NCBI GenBank assembly: GCA_018697195.1
Contig: CM031878.1
Span: forward strand, 38,474,615 to 38,538,614
Direction of reading: 5' to 3'
Origin: Certhia americana
Lineage: Eukaryota; Chordata; Aves; Passeriformes; Certhiidae
Length of the DNA stretch: 64,000 nt
Numbering within the stretch: the stretch's first letter is position 1; each line of letters starts with the position of its first letter. Made by a program: the position numbers and the translations under genes. A model generated the notes under the pieces. It saw nothing but the letters and a program-made list of their open reading frames with translations. It was not told the origin of the DNA and did not search any database. Positions 47,433-57,732 of this stretch are shown piece by piece.

Positions 47433-50400
47433 GGGCAAACATAGATAATTTTTCAAAGGTTTTTCAGAAATAACACTGTTGACCACCCCAGTAATGTTGG
47501 GTTTTCCTTGCCTAATTAGATTCATAGCCCGTACTGGAACCTCAAACCCTTAACAATAATGACGCAGTTGTCAAATGGAATAGCACATCAGAGGGAGAAA
47601 AATAGCATTAACTATAGCAAACTCTATTTGAAAACATAATTTTCTTCTGCCTCTTTGTGAAGAGACAATACAGACTAAGCTTTTTGTATCAGTATTTTGT
47701 AGATATGATTCCTTTGATTTGGTGCTAAATCTAATAGAATCAAGAACTTTTCAGCATTAATTAAATTTTTTGAACTGCTCCCTATGGCTGAATCATCAAC
47801 ATACATTGTGAAGCAATAGTTCTGAACAAATGGCACCAATATTTATGCTGGGCATGTAGTATAGTCATAGTGGAAATCTAACACAAAGGGACTATTTTTT
47901 AAAGTATTAGCCAAATAGTTAAACCAAATTTATTACCATTCAGATTTGCTACTGCATTTTTTCTGCCCCTTTGATTATTGTCAGATGATTTTTTTATTGG
48001 TATTATAGCTCTTCTTGATGCTGCTGCTTTTTGCTATGTTAAGAAATAGTGACCCTGATTATGAGCCACTGAAGTCAAATCATTGAGTAGGAACACTGGC
48101 ACTGCCTACTATTAGTCTCTAACATTCCATTAGATGCTAGTAGGATATTAGTTCATTTAAGGGATGGTGTTCAAAACAAGTACAGCTAATTATGGATGTA
48201 ACACATGGTGACCCACTGTTAAGTTTGGCTTCCCTGATAGTATAATCCTTTTTCAGTCTGTTTGTCAGCCTGTCATAATGGGAGCTTGAATTCTCCCTGC
48301 TTTCTGTACATTGTAGCTTGAAATATGTTTAAAACACTGGCCACTAAATAACACATAGATAAATGCAGATAGCTGAAAGAGTTGGGAATAATAAGCAGAC
48401 TTTTAAATTGTCTGTCATGACTATTGAATTTTTGTATTCAGGATAATATTATGGATAGATACTGTTCTTGGTAAGAAATAAACAATATAGTAATGTTTAG
48501 TTCACGAATGGAAGCATTCTCAGGAAGTGTAAGAGCTTTCTAGAGCTACTCTCTGGTTCTTATTTATCTACAGATGCCTTTTTAAATCCAGAAGTATTTT
48601 TATGTTATTTACTATTCCTTATTCACACTATGGTGCAGTTAAGTGCCGTTTATTAAGCAAGTAAGGTAGAGAACAGCATCCCTCAGGACACAGGCAGTTT
48701 GTAATTAGTAGGAATATTTGGTCTACAAAGTTGGTAATTATCCTCATATTCCCATCATTTAACTGTAGAAATGAACCATACATACTCTTTTATGGTTTCA
48801 GAAGCCAGATCTATTCTGAGTTTTGTGTAGGGAGGCTCTGTTCCATCATATGCAGCTCCAGTGGGTGAATTGACCAAATTGTGCTTAGTTGTGCATGCTA
48901 GCGTATCTACATGGCTAATTTAACTATCATTTTTGTGAATGCTCAGCTCAGCTGAGGTCCACCTTTAGATCTATATGAAACGTATTACTGTGCTTTGATC
49001 CCATCTATATTGTTTTTGTTGGGTTATACTCATCTACATTAGCTGGTGACTGAGCACATTACCAAGCAGCTCAGTAGATCAAAGTGGCTGCTGCTGATGT
49101 CCCGACATTAGGCTATGCATGGTTCAGGGGCTACATCAGATTCAATTTAATTTGGTCAGTTGGACCAAATATCCCTTTTATGCAGGTCTCTCAAAACTGC
49201 CTGAAAAGGTAGTGCTTGTCTCAGAACCTTAGAGGCTAGAGTCCTTGCATGTGCACTTGGAACAACAGCTTTTGGTCTGATTTTGGTTCATCAGAAAGAA
49301 ATCTGGTATGCATACTGACTCCAAACCAGTATGTGGTACATGCAGACATTCAAGGGTTTAGCTTAAAAAATGTCTCCCCTGTTCTGAATATAGGTGCAAA
49401 TTCAAGTGGAGCAGCTGACAGGCGTTGAGTTGCTTCATCCTGTCTATAACTGATTGTGTGAGTGCTTTACTATAGTGTCCAAATGAAGTCAGACTGCAGA
49501 TTAATGTGGTCTGCCGTCACCCTTTAGACTGCCTTAAGTAAGTCAGGCTTCAACAACTGTCTACAGAGCTCTTAGTTTAAGAAAGTAAACTGCTGTTTCT
49601 CAAGTAGTACTCACTGTTTACTGAATCAGACAGTGCTTAAACAGCAACAACATGAATGGGCATAGATTGTGCTCACCAAGCCTGTCATGCACATAAATCT
49701 GGGCATGCTAAATGGGTGCTCCACTGCTGACATCAGTACACCAGCTTAAGCGCATGATCCACAACCATTGCATCATATACCATAAAGTCCCATGACCAAA
49801 ATATTAGCCACTGACCTATCCTGTACAAAATTAGTAATTTACTGACTTAGGCAAGTGCCAAGGCTGGTTTATGCGCTGATGTAAGATATGGTAATGTCCT
49901 ACTAGCATGGTCTTGCTAGTGCAGGGTCAGGGTGGTACTGATTATGCAGAGCATTGCTCAATTCATCTCATTATATTCAATGTTCATTCAATTCATCTTC
50001 TATTAGGCACATTAATAAATCTTAAGGAAAAAAATCAGGGCAATTAGTTTCTCTTCTCAATTAACTAGCCCAACTTTCTTAATATAGTTACTGAAATCTA
50101 AATTTTCTTTCTTTTTTTTTTTTTTTCCCTCCATTGGAAAGATTAAGGAACTAGGGACACAGGAGCTAAAAAATGCTGTATTCAGTTGTAGTGGCCTACT
50201 CTCCTAACAGATTATGCTCACTGAATATCCCATTTTCGATGGCCATGTATATGAATGAAAGTTTTTTTTAAATGTAACAATTCAACTTGAACTGACTTTT
50301 GTTTGGTTTTTTATTGACAGCCAGATTAAACATTTTCAGTTATGTATGAAATGTCTAAGTTCAGGCTTGAATGTCACCAATTCAGTGAATAAAGCAAAAT

Positions 50401-50507
50401 GACAAAATATTATCTACTGCCTTCCTGTCTGCCTTCAGTTTTGCAATTTGCAAGAAGCATATCTGACTACAGCTGACTGCTAGAGTTTATTTCTTCAACT
50501 CTGTCTT

Positions 50508-50603
50508 GTTGTATGTGCAAGTAGCAGTGAAAATCTAGACTTTATTATTCTAGCACCTGATACCTGTCTCAGTCTAGTTGTATGTGGAAGTAGCAGTGGA
50601 AAT
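50508..50603. repeat. Direct repeat of about 30 bp, 69 bp apart
   Basis: GTTGTATGTGCAAGTAGCAG at 50,508 recurs as GTTGTATGTGGAAGTAGCAG at 50,577, with similarity continuing for several bases on both sides. It is likely an old local duplication. Confidence 0.7.
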
Positions 50604-51599
50604 TGGATGAACACCAGCATTTGGGTACAGAAACATCTGATTGTCAATCCCATGGAGGTGTCAGGTTATTGCTGTCATGTAAAGTGTGGGCTAGAATAGG
50701 TAACCATGACTAATGCATATGCACTTGAGCAACACAAGAAGAGATGTTTTTTGTTAAGTGTGGGAGCATTTTGGTTTTTCACACTTGTGAGATGCATACT
50801 CTTTGCTGCATCAGAAATCCATTCACAACTGAAATAGGTTCCATGCACCTGTGAAGGTAAATAATGCCCACAACACTCCTCTGGTGTGTATCTAAAATGA
50901 TGCCAACTGCTTGTAGTGGAAGTGATCTCGCATATTCCTGGATGTCGTCAGAACTCCTTACACAAAAACTATTCCTCAGAGAGCTAAAGTAGTTTTTGGG
51001 GGACTGCTGAAACTTGCTTTCTATGAATTACATCTGCTTGTGTAGTCCATTTCCTACCTTACATAACTTCATAAACAACAAGAAACAGTGTCCTAAAAGC
51101 ATTCCTAAGTAAAAACCTTAACATTAAGTGTAAAGGAACAATAAAGGCTTATTGAGCCAGCTTTTCTTGGATCTTGTCACACTGACATGGAGTAAGGATA
51201 ACCTGCACTGATGAGGATGGCATTACAACACCATAAATCAGTGGTTAAGCTACCAAATCTAATAGATCTGATTTTCAGAAGTGGAGAATCTGGCATTTCT
51301 CCATTTCAATAGCCCATGTCTGTGTCCTTTAGTGATGGCTACAGTAAGATAAACTAGTCCAGGTTTTGGTAAGTGGCAGCTAGTTCAAGTTGTCTTTGAT
51401 CTACTTCACCAAAGAAAAAGTTTATCTTAGGTGTCATATTTTAGGAATGATATTTCTCAGTTTAGTACTACCACTAAAAAGAAAACCACAAACATCTGGT
51501 GGCAGATGAAAGGCAGAGATTATGTCTTGAGATAAGAACAATTTACCAGAAGCAGTAATGAGATAGGAAAACAATACTAGTAACAAAGGTACTCAAAGA

Positions 51600-51870
51600 G
51601 AGGGTGGTGTACACGCAAAAACTACTGGCCTATGTGCCCGACTCCAAAGCAATGAACAATGGCCAATGAGTTCTCCGCCCAAACTGTTCCCCCAGACCAA
51701 GCCACCCCCACCTTCTTCCCAAAAGCATCCTGGACTTCCTACCCCCAGAGATGGCATGAAGTGGTATAAAATAACACCCTGACATGACCATGGAGCTCTA
51801 GGTTCCAATCCCTCACAGCTACTGTGAAACGTGAACTCTGCCATGGCCCAAACCAGGATTTTGGGTTACA
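51600..51870 (+). mobile_element. Probable ERV LTR fragment
   Basis: The segment contains GATGGCATGAAGTGGTATAA, a TATA-bearing stretch, and ends near GCCATGGCCCAAACCAGGAT. These are shapes I recognise from avian ERV LTRs, where a similar GTGGTAT core and a CCAGGACA-type 3' end occur. It has GC-rich flanks in an AT-rich setting. No complete LTR ends or target duplication were found, so it is a degraded or partly deleted copy. Confidence 0.45.
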
Positions 51871-51874
51871 GAAA

Positions 51875-53190
51875 GAGCTTTTTAGAGAATAGTGGGAAAT
51901 AAGTGCATGCAGAAGTGAAACACCAGTCTTGCAGGGCAGCTACAATTTTATTATTTTTTCAGCATTACTTTTCTAATGGAAAATAGCCACTGAAAGAAAC
52001 AATTGCATGCTTTTGTTGGGTCCGTTTTTATGAAAAGAAACTGATACTACAAATCCCTTCAGTTTTCAATAACAGAACAATATTTTATAAGTTTTAAATT
52101 GTTTTAATCCTTCATGGAATAACAACATTTTTGTGACAGCTGTTTTTTTTCCTGTGGAAGAATTTCACTTTGTAAAAGTGAGAATATTCAGTAAAACTTT
52201 GTTTTAATTAAATATTGTTTTAAAATGATAAAAAAAGAATTTCTGTGAGGTCAAAAAGGTTTAATTTTTGTTCTGTTTTAAAATAAATCAAGTGTATTCC
52301 TATCTGTTTCTTCAGTAAAAACACAGATCCAAAGTAAATTTCTATCTGGCACAATACTATTAGAGAAAAATAGCTGTTTAGATTTATGAGTCTTCTCTTA
52401 CGTACCAAAGATTATTTGAAGAGAAAACAAATAAATGCTTTAATCCAAAAGACTAGTATTTAGATACACAGACATAAAGGAAAATAGGGCATACTGTAAT
52501 TACCCTGTGTTTTGTTATTCCTACCTTTGTTTCACCTAAACCAGAAGAAGATACAGAAATTATTTGGATTAGTGCATGTCTGATATGACAAGTGATACTT
52601 TGCAATGCATTTCTGTGCTCTTATGATCCACTGCCTTCTATTTCAAACTCTCACACTACTTTAACATTTGTCAGACTGGCTCACAATAAAGACTACTGGC
52701 TCAGTAGTCTTTTTCTTACATACCCCAAGAAAGTCAAAGTAATTTTTTCTGTTCATTTAATTATTAAGATCTGTAAATGTTCTTCTTGTATGTTGATCAT
52801 AGAAGTTCAGTTTTTGGGGTTTTTCCCCCCACATTCCACTAAAGAATATGTTTCTCCTCCTGGCCAGCTGATCAGGCTAATCCTTAACTCCCTATACTGT
52901 AGCTCATCGAGACAGACAGAGCATCTTACATCTGCATTAAGCCAGACTCTGTGAGCTGTGTAAATGGAAATGTGCAATTTTGCATGCAGCTGTCTGAATG
53001 TATTATTCCTATTAAACAAGCCGCCCTCTTTCCTAGCAGTATGTTGTTGTCACTTGGAAATGCACTTACATAAGAGAATCCTGATACATCACAGTAATAA
53101 TATATCATGGAAAATTAGAGTTGTCTGCTTCTCATCTATTTCTTTGTGCTTTTTTCCACCCTGTGGCATTATACTTGCACTGAATTTCAA
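51875..53190. other. Intergenic stretch downstream of the FAM240-type gene
   Basis: AT-rich with no supported exon. The 120-codon plus-strand ORF at 52,592-52,954 has no recognisable motif and is probably chance. Confidence 0.4.
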
Positions 53191-53196
53191 TAGGAC

Positions 53197-53202
53197 TTTA
53201 AT
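53197..53202 (-). other. Candidate poly(A) signal (ATTAAA) of the FAM240-type gene
   Basis: ATTAAA on the minus strand about 135 bp past the TAA stop at 53,337-53,339. No AATAAA is closer. Confidence 0.35.
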
Positions 53203-53336
53203 AGTAGCTTTAGTAAATGGTTTGGAAAATGAGCAGAATCTGACCTTTTGGTTGTTCAGCAGCATAACTGCTGGCTTATTGGTGAGTGCAGAAGGTCAGA
53301 ATTGGGCCCAGTGCTCACTGTGTTTGTGCAGTAACT

Positions 53337-53469
53337 TTAAGCAACAGTTTTATCTGGTGAGGGAAGAGCCTCGATAGACAGTGGAGTCATTTGTTCTTCC
53401 CGTGTTTTCATGTGCGCCTGGACCTGCCTTACTCGACCTTCCAGCCTCAGAGTCCATTCCTGGCGAAGT
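53337..53469 (-). CDS. FAM240-type gene, terminal coding exon
   Basis: Completes Lys49 and codes LRQEWTLRLEGR, then a less conserved tail (VRQVQAHMKTREEQ to DKTVA) and TAA. The acceptor is TCTTTGCAG. An internal donor-like CGA|GTAAGG lies within the exon; if used, it would end the family core after residue 61 and skip the tail. Confidence 0.72.
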
Positions 53470-56061
53470 CTGCAAAGAGAGTACAAGAGCTTAGCAGTTA
53501 TTGAGCCAAATCCTTCAAATGTATCTAGGGCTTTTCAGCAGGGTCGAAGCTTTCCTCTCTTTCATCACCAGAGCACTTGTCCTGTATTTATTTACCAATT
53601 ACACATCCCTCTAGCTTGCTAGATTGGGAATGCAGGGGAGAAAAGGATAGTGCTGATACTATCAGTGGTTGACATTGCTGGATTCCGAATGAGTCAAACA
53701 ACTGCTGAAATACTGTCACTGTGAAGAACTCTGTTTTTCCCTCTGGGGTATTCTCAAAGCCACACAGGAGGACTGACTATGTAGTAAGGTCATCCAATGT
53801 GTAAATTAAAAATTACAGTTTTTCCCCCAACCCCTTAAGTTCTGCTGTAAAATGCTGTGGAGAAGAGCAGGCTGAACTTAAAATATGTCCTTTTGGGTAA
53901 AAAAGAAAACAAAACCAACTCTGCAGACATTGTATGTGTTTAATGAAAGGAATTGATGTCACATGCAAGAAGAGCCACATAGCTTCAAGACACTGGTAGA
54001 GTGAAAACAGAAGAGAACATCTCTAGGGACTACTGCAAGATATTGTTGACTGGGTTGTTTTCTGAAGGAAATGTTATGAAACACCTGACCCAGCAATGTT
54101 ATAAGATTAGATATTATATGGTAATGCCAAATGCATCACAGAATATATGGAGTTTTAAATTACCTTTGGTGTGGTGAAAAGAACAGCAGCCAATGATTTC
54201 ATCTGAGAATAACTCAGCAGTAACTCTTTCACATGAGTGCTTGTGTTATCTTAGATTCTGAGTCTGGTTTTACATTGTGTTTTAAACTACCTAGTCTTCA
54301 ATAGTCTTTTCTGCATATAGATAAGCCTCAAAAAATGAAGTGCTGTGAGTTAGGAAAAATTTGCCATTGAGAATACTGGTGTTTTCCATCAATGTCCTAC
54401 ATGTCACAAAAGGAGCACTTGCCTTTATATAAAACCATGCTCTTCTCCCAAGTGCCTCTTAAAGAGGTATGTATGTTTTGTATTGAAGGTGTCCATTACC
54501 TCCTGGAACTATCACATTTTTTCAAATTATAGAACACTTTGTGAACAATCTGGGCTTTGACTGGCAAGTGACTTTGAAGGAATTTGTTTGGCTCCATTTC
54601 AGTTGTGATGGGTCAGTTAAGACATGTTGAATATGTAAGCTAACACATATTCAAGGTTCTTTCAATGCATTTCTTATTTTTCTTTTCAGAGTAGAGCTTA
54701 TAAAAGCTTTTAACATTTTCAGTTTTGTTAAGTCAAAATGTTGTCTAAACTACAAATTGCATTTTGTTAGCATTGTCTTCCTGTGGTAGTCTTTTGTGAT
54801 TTAGTGTGATAAATATTTCCAGTGAAGCTAAGCACTTTCCTGGATTTTATCATATATGTTTTTGCTTCAGCAATTTTGTGATTGGGATTTGAGAATACTA
54901 CTGACTAGCTGGAGTAGGATACTGGAAGCAAGACTGTCCACATCTGACTTTTTCAAGACCTGCCCAGATCTCGATTTCCAAGTATCTAAATGATGATAGT
55001 ACTTCCTTCTTGGCCACTGGGGTGAAAGTACCTAGATTTTTTTCCAAAAAACAGCCCTTTAGCAGCACCTTTCTATTTGTTGAAGTCAAATTAGTTTATG
55101 TGAATGTCCCAGTTTTGAGAAAAGTTTATGCAGAAAAAGTGTTTTTAATTTCAGGAGGAATGCACAAAAGGAAACCACATGAGACATAGTATTTCTTGTC
55201 CTCTGGTTTGGTCCATTAGTAGTCAGGGGATTCACTTTGTGTGCAGGAGACCCTGGTTCAAAGTTCTGAGCTGCCACAAGTTGAACAAATATTTCAAGCA
55301 GTCCACCATATTTGTGCAGAGTATCTGTACCACAATACAGCTATATAGCTTCTCTAGGCAATCCCTGTTGTTTTATACTGCTTTGTAATCCTGCCCTTCT
55401 CCAACAACAAAACAAACAACAACAAAAACACCCCAACTTTTTTAATTGAATGGGAAAATCTTATTGAATTGTTTCTACCTTTGGGCTTATATGATGTGAA
55501 GGGCTGTTAAACATGACAAAGGTGCCACAGATTTTTTTTAGTCTACAGTTTAGGTGGGTTGTTGTCCCTGTAATGTAATCCTATTTTGTTTATTTATGTA
55601 GCTGTACCAGTTCTAGGTAAAATTCCTGTTATTTTTTGGCTGTGACAAGCCATAATTCCAAAGTACTTTATTTTTTTCATGGCTATGCTCCAAGGCCTTT
55701 GAAGAATGCTCATGAGGTTTAGGGGTGAGAGGTGTCTGAGTTTCCATGCAGAAGAGCCATGGTAATATGAGACAAGCAGCTGTGAGAGGAAAAGTGCCAA
55801 AGATCCAGAACACAATCTGTGCTATGAATAAAGCAGTACAATAACAGGTTACCTTATTTTAAAACACGTGATGACATGCCTTGCTGTCTTGTGGAAAAGA
55901 AAAAATACCACTTACTTGTTCAGGGCACTTTTGCTTAGCCTAGACTCTTCAGCTTCTTGTTGCTTAGTTTGCTCTTGGATGACCTTTTCCCAGAAGTTCT
56001 TCAGCTCTTCTGCATCATGACCACCCGTCCTGTGGCGTCTAGAGTTCGTATGCTTGCTCAT
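53337..56061 (-). CDS. FAM240 family small protein (FAM240B-like), two coding exons
   Basis: Coding exons are 55,916-56,061 and 53,337-53,469, joined by a 2,446-bp GT-AG intron. The product is 92 residues. It starts MSKHTNSRRHRTGGHDAEEL, continues KNFWEKVIQEQTKQQEAEES, then RLSKSALNKLRQEWTLRLEG and a Ser/Pro-containing tail. The pattern (E)ELKxFWEKxIxxQTxxxExEExR, then SALxKLRxEWxxRLExR, is what I recall for FAM240 proteins, a vertebrate family of unknown function. No signal peptide or membrane segment is seen; the middle is charged and helical. The ATG lies three bases into its exon (TTTTCAG|AAAATGAGC) with A at -3, so an upstream non-coding exon is expected. The family call is from memory; the member (A, B or C) is undecided. 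Confidence 0.7.
53470..55915 (-). other. Intron of the FAM240-type gene
   Basis: 2,446 bp, GT-AG, AT-rich. Near 55,402-55,437 it has a CAACAACAAAACAAAC-type tract. No extra exon is visible. Confidence 0.65.
55916..56061 (-). CDS. FAM240-type gene, first coding exon
   Basis: Codes residues 1-48 and two bases of codon 49. Acceptor TTTTCAG ends at 56,065 and donor AACAA|GTAAGT begins at 55,915. It holds the FWEK motif (residues 23-26) and the start of SALNKLR. Confidence 0.75.
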
Positions 56062-56064
56062 TTT

Positions 56065-57050
56065 CTGAAAAGCAATTTGGAGGTCAGAGCAGTCAAAAGC
56101 CTGACCTGATGCAGATAATGTTACTTAGCCCCTTTAAATTTCATTCGCAGGAAGTGCTATTAAAATAAAGTATGTCTCCTGAAAAGAATAGATAACTGGT
56201 GCTCAGTCTGCCCTGAACCAAAATATAAGGCATTTGAAACAGGCTTTGGGTGACAGTTGAATGGCACAACTATATTTTTGCTACTGAGTAATGACTGTAC
56301 ATGGCACAGTTCACTGAAATATTGTGGATGCCTCAGTATGTGTGAAATTTTAAGTAATTTTAGAGGAATTTATAAAAAATGCTTTCAAATATAGTGCCAT
56401 TGTCACTGGAGTTCAGATTAGATGTGAAGAACTTCCCTATTTTCTATCTCCCATATTCTTAAAACAGATCATAGATGTTTTATCTCAGGGAAATGCATTG
56501 CTCCTAAATGATTCGTTTTGCTACTCCAAATGATGTCATGCACAAGGGAATTATGAATCTGAATTGAAACACACAGAGTGCAAAGCCCTGGGGAGCTTGT
56601 TATGGTCTTGTTCTATATCTTATCAAAATTCAGTCTTAAATACTGTTAAAAGTAGAGCTCATTAAAATACAGGGATCAGTTCCAATAAATGATAAAAATG
56701 ACAGAAAATAGGCAAATTTGTCCTTGCTAAATGCATGTCATTGAAACATTAAAATTCTCATCATGTCTGATGTCCTTGCTGAAATTACCATATTGTGTTG
56801 GTTATCAGATCATAAAGGTACTTTGAAAAGTTAAGTTCTGTTGCCTATTTCCTGAATCAGCCTCCTCCACTAGGCTACACCAGGAAATGGGAGGATACCA
56901 GGAAGAGAAACCCCAAAAACCTAAACTTCAGAGTTTTCTATGACTAGGTCAGCACTTAATTTGAGAGTTGCTATGAAATAAATCCCTTTGCTTCCTTGTG
57001 TTTATCTGTATTCTGCCATCCTTAGATACTTTTGCAAAAAACTCCACTCA
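56065..57050. other. Region between the FAM240-type start exon and the solo LTR
   Basis: Likely upstream intron or promoter-proximal sequence of the FAM240-type gene. A non-coding first exon must lie here or further right if the gene model is correct; none can be recognised from sequence alone. Confidence 0.4.
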
Positions 57051-57054
57051 GTAA

Positions 57055-57728
57055 TGTCTCAGGTTTATAAAAAATATTATTTTTTGTGTTTGTCTCTGTT
57101 GATCAGCTGTTTACCACTGACATGAGAATGCAAACTTTTGTTTTCCCCAGTCAGAGATCTTGAAAGAGAGGCTGCGAGTCTTTTCTTCTTATGTTTCTCT
57201 TCATTGTTTATTATTTCTTATCGTTACATTCTGTTTCTGACCTGCAGAGCTTTTTCTTGCAGGTGAATCCAAGGCACAAATCCCAAAAAGCCCCTATGTT
57301 AACTACTCCCACCCTCAGGGTGGCATGGATATTTATAATACAATCCATGTAATCAGCATTTATAATACTTCTCCAATAACTATTATTTTTGTTAGAAGGT
57401 TAAACTCTACTCTAAGCCAACCATAACATGCCACCTCACAGCATAACATGGAGGCAGATGAGGAAGAAGAAGAAACCCAAAAGCCATGTGCTTCCTCCAC
57501 CTTGCCTTCGCCTGCTTACCATCCTAAAACCCCATATATCTAAAATTCTCACCCTGTGATAAAACTACACACTATTCTACTGTCTAATACATACTCTTGA
57601 AAACTCTGCTTCATTCCAGAGCTTAAAATCCCTTTTTCCAAGAACAAAGGCCAAAAACACTGTTTGTCAGAGATTCTAAAATCTCTCAAACATGCAAGAA
57701 ATATTCCTCATAATTCCAGACTCTGACA
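57055..57728 (-). mobile_element. Solo LTR, copy 2, with 4-bp target duplication
   Basis: On the plus strand it runs from TGTCTCAGG to CTCTGACA, with TG...CA ends, flanked by GTAA at 57,051-57,054 and 57,729-57,732. It is homologous throughout to copy 1. On the minus strand, TATA-like motifs lie at 57,359-57,364 and 57,332-57,337, and AATAAA at 57,207-57,212, an order that makes minus the sense strand. It has better-preserved ends than copy 1. It stands about 1 kb upstream of the FAM240-type start exon in the same orientation. Confidence 0.87.
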
Positions 57729-57732
57729 GTAA

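Larger units (their letters stand above)
34220..51595. other. Seventeen-kilobase non-coding stretch
   Basis: No exon could be supported on either strand. Contents: a TTTA microsatellite (35,373-35,422), an unclassified GC-richer block (about 36,230-36,720), a T/G tract (36,970-37,160), a TA run (38,454-38,472), a GC-richer block at about 44,470-45,070 with no clear reading frame, an A/C tract (47,389-47,432), and a pair of about 30-bp direct repeats 69 bp apart near 50,508 and 50,577. The many short ORFs have no protein-like conservation signal visible by eye. Confidence 0.45.

Noticed and set aside
51795..51815. GGTTCCAATCC as a tRNA B box
   Set aside because: The B-box purine is replaced by C, and no cloverleaf or A box lies at the right distance.
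52592..52954. 120-codon plus-strand ORF
   Set aside because: No motif, no splice context and ordinary AT-rich composition; likely chance.
22873..57728. The two LTRs as ends of one provirus
   Set aside because: They are about 34 kb apart, have different target duplications and no viral genes between them.
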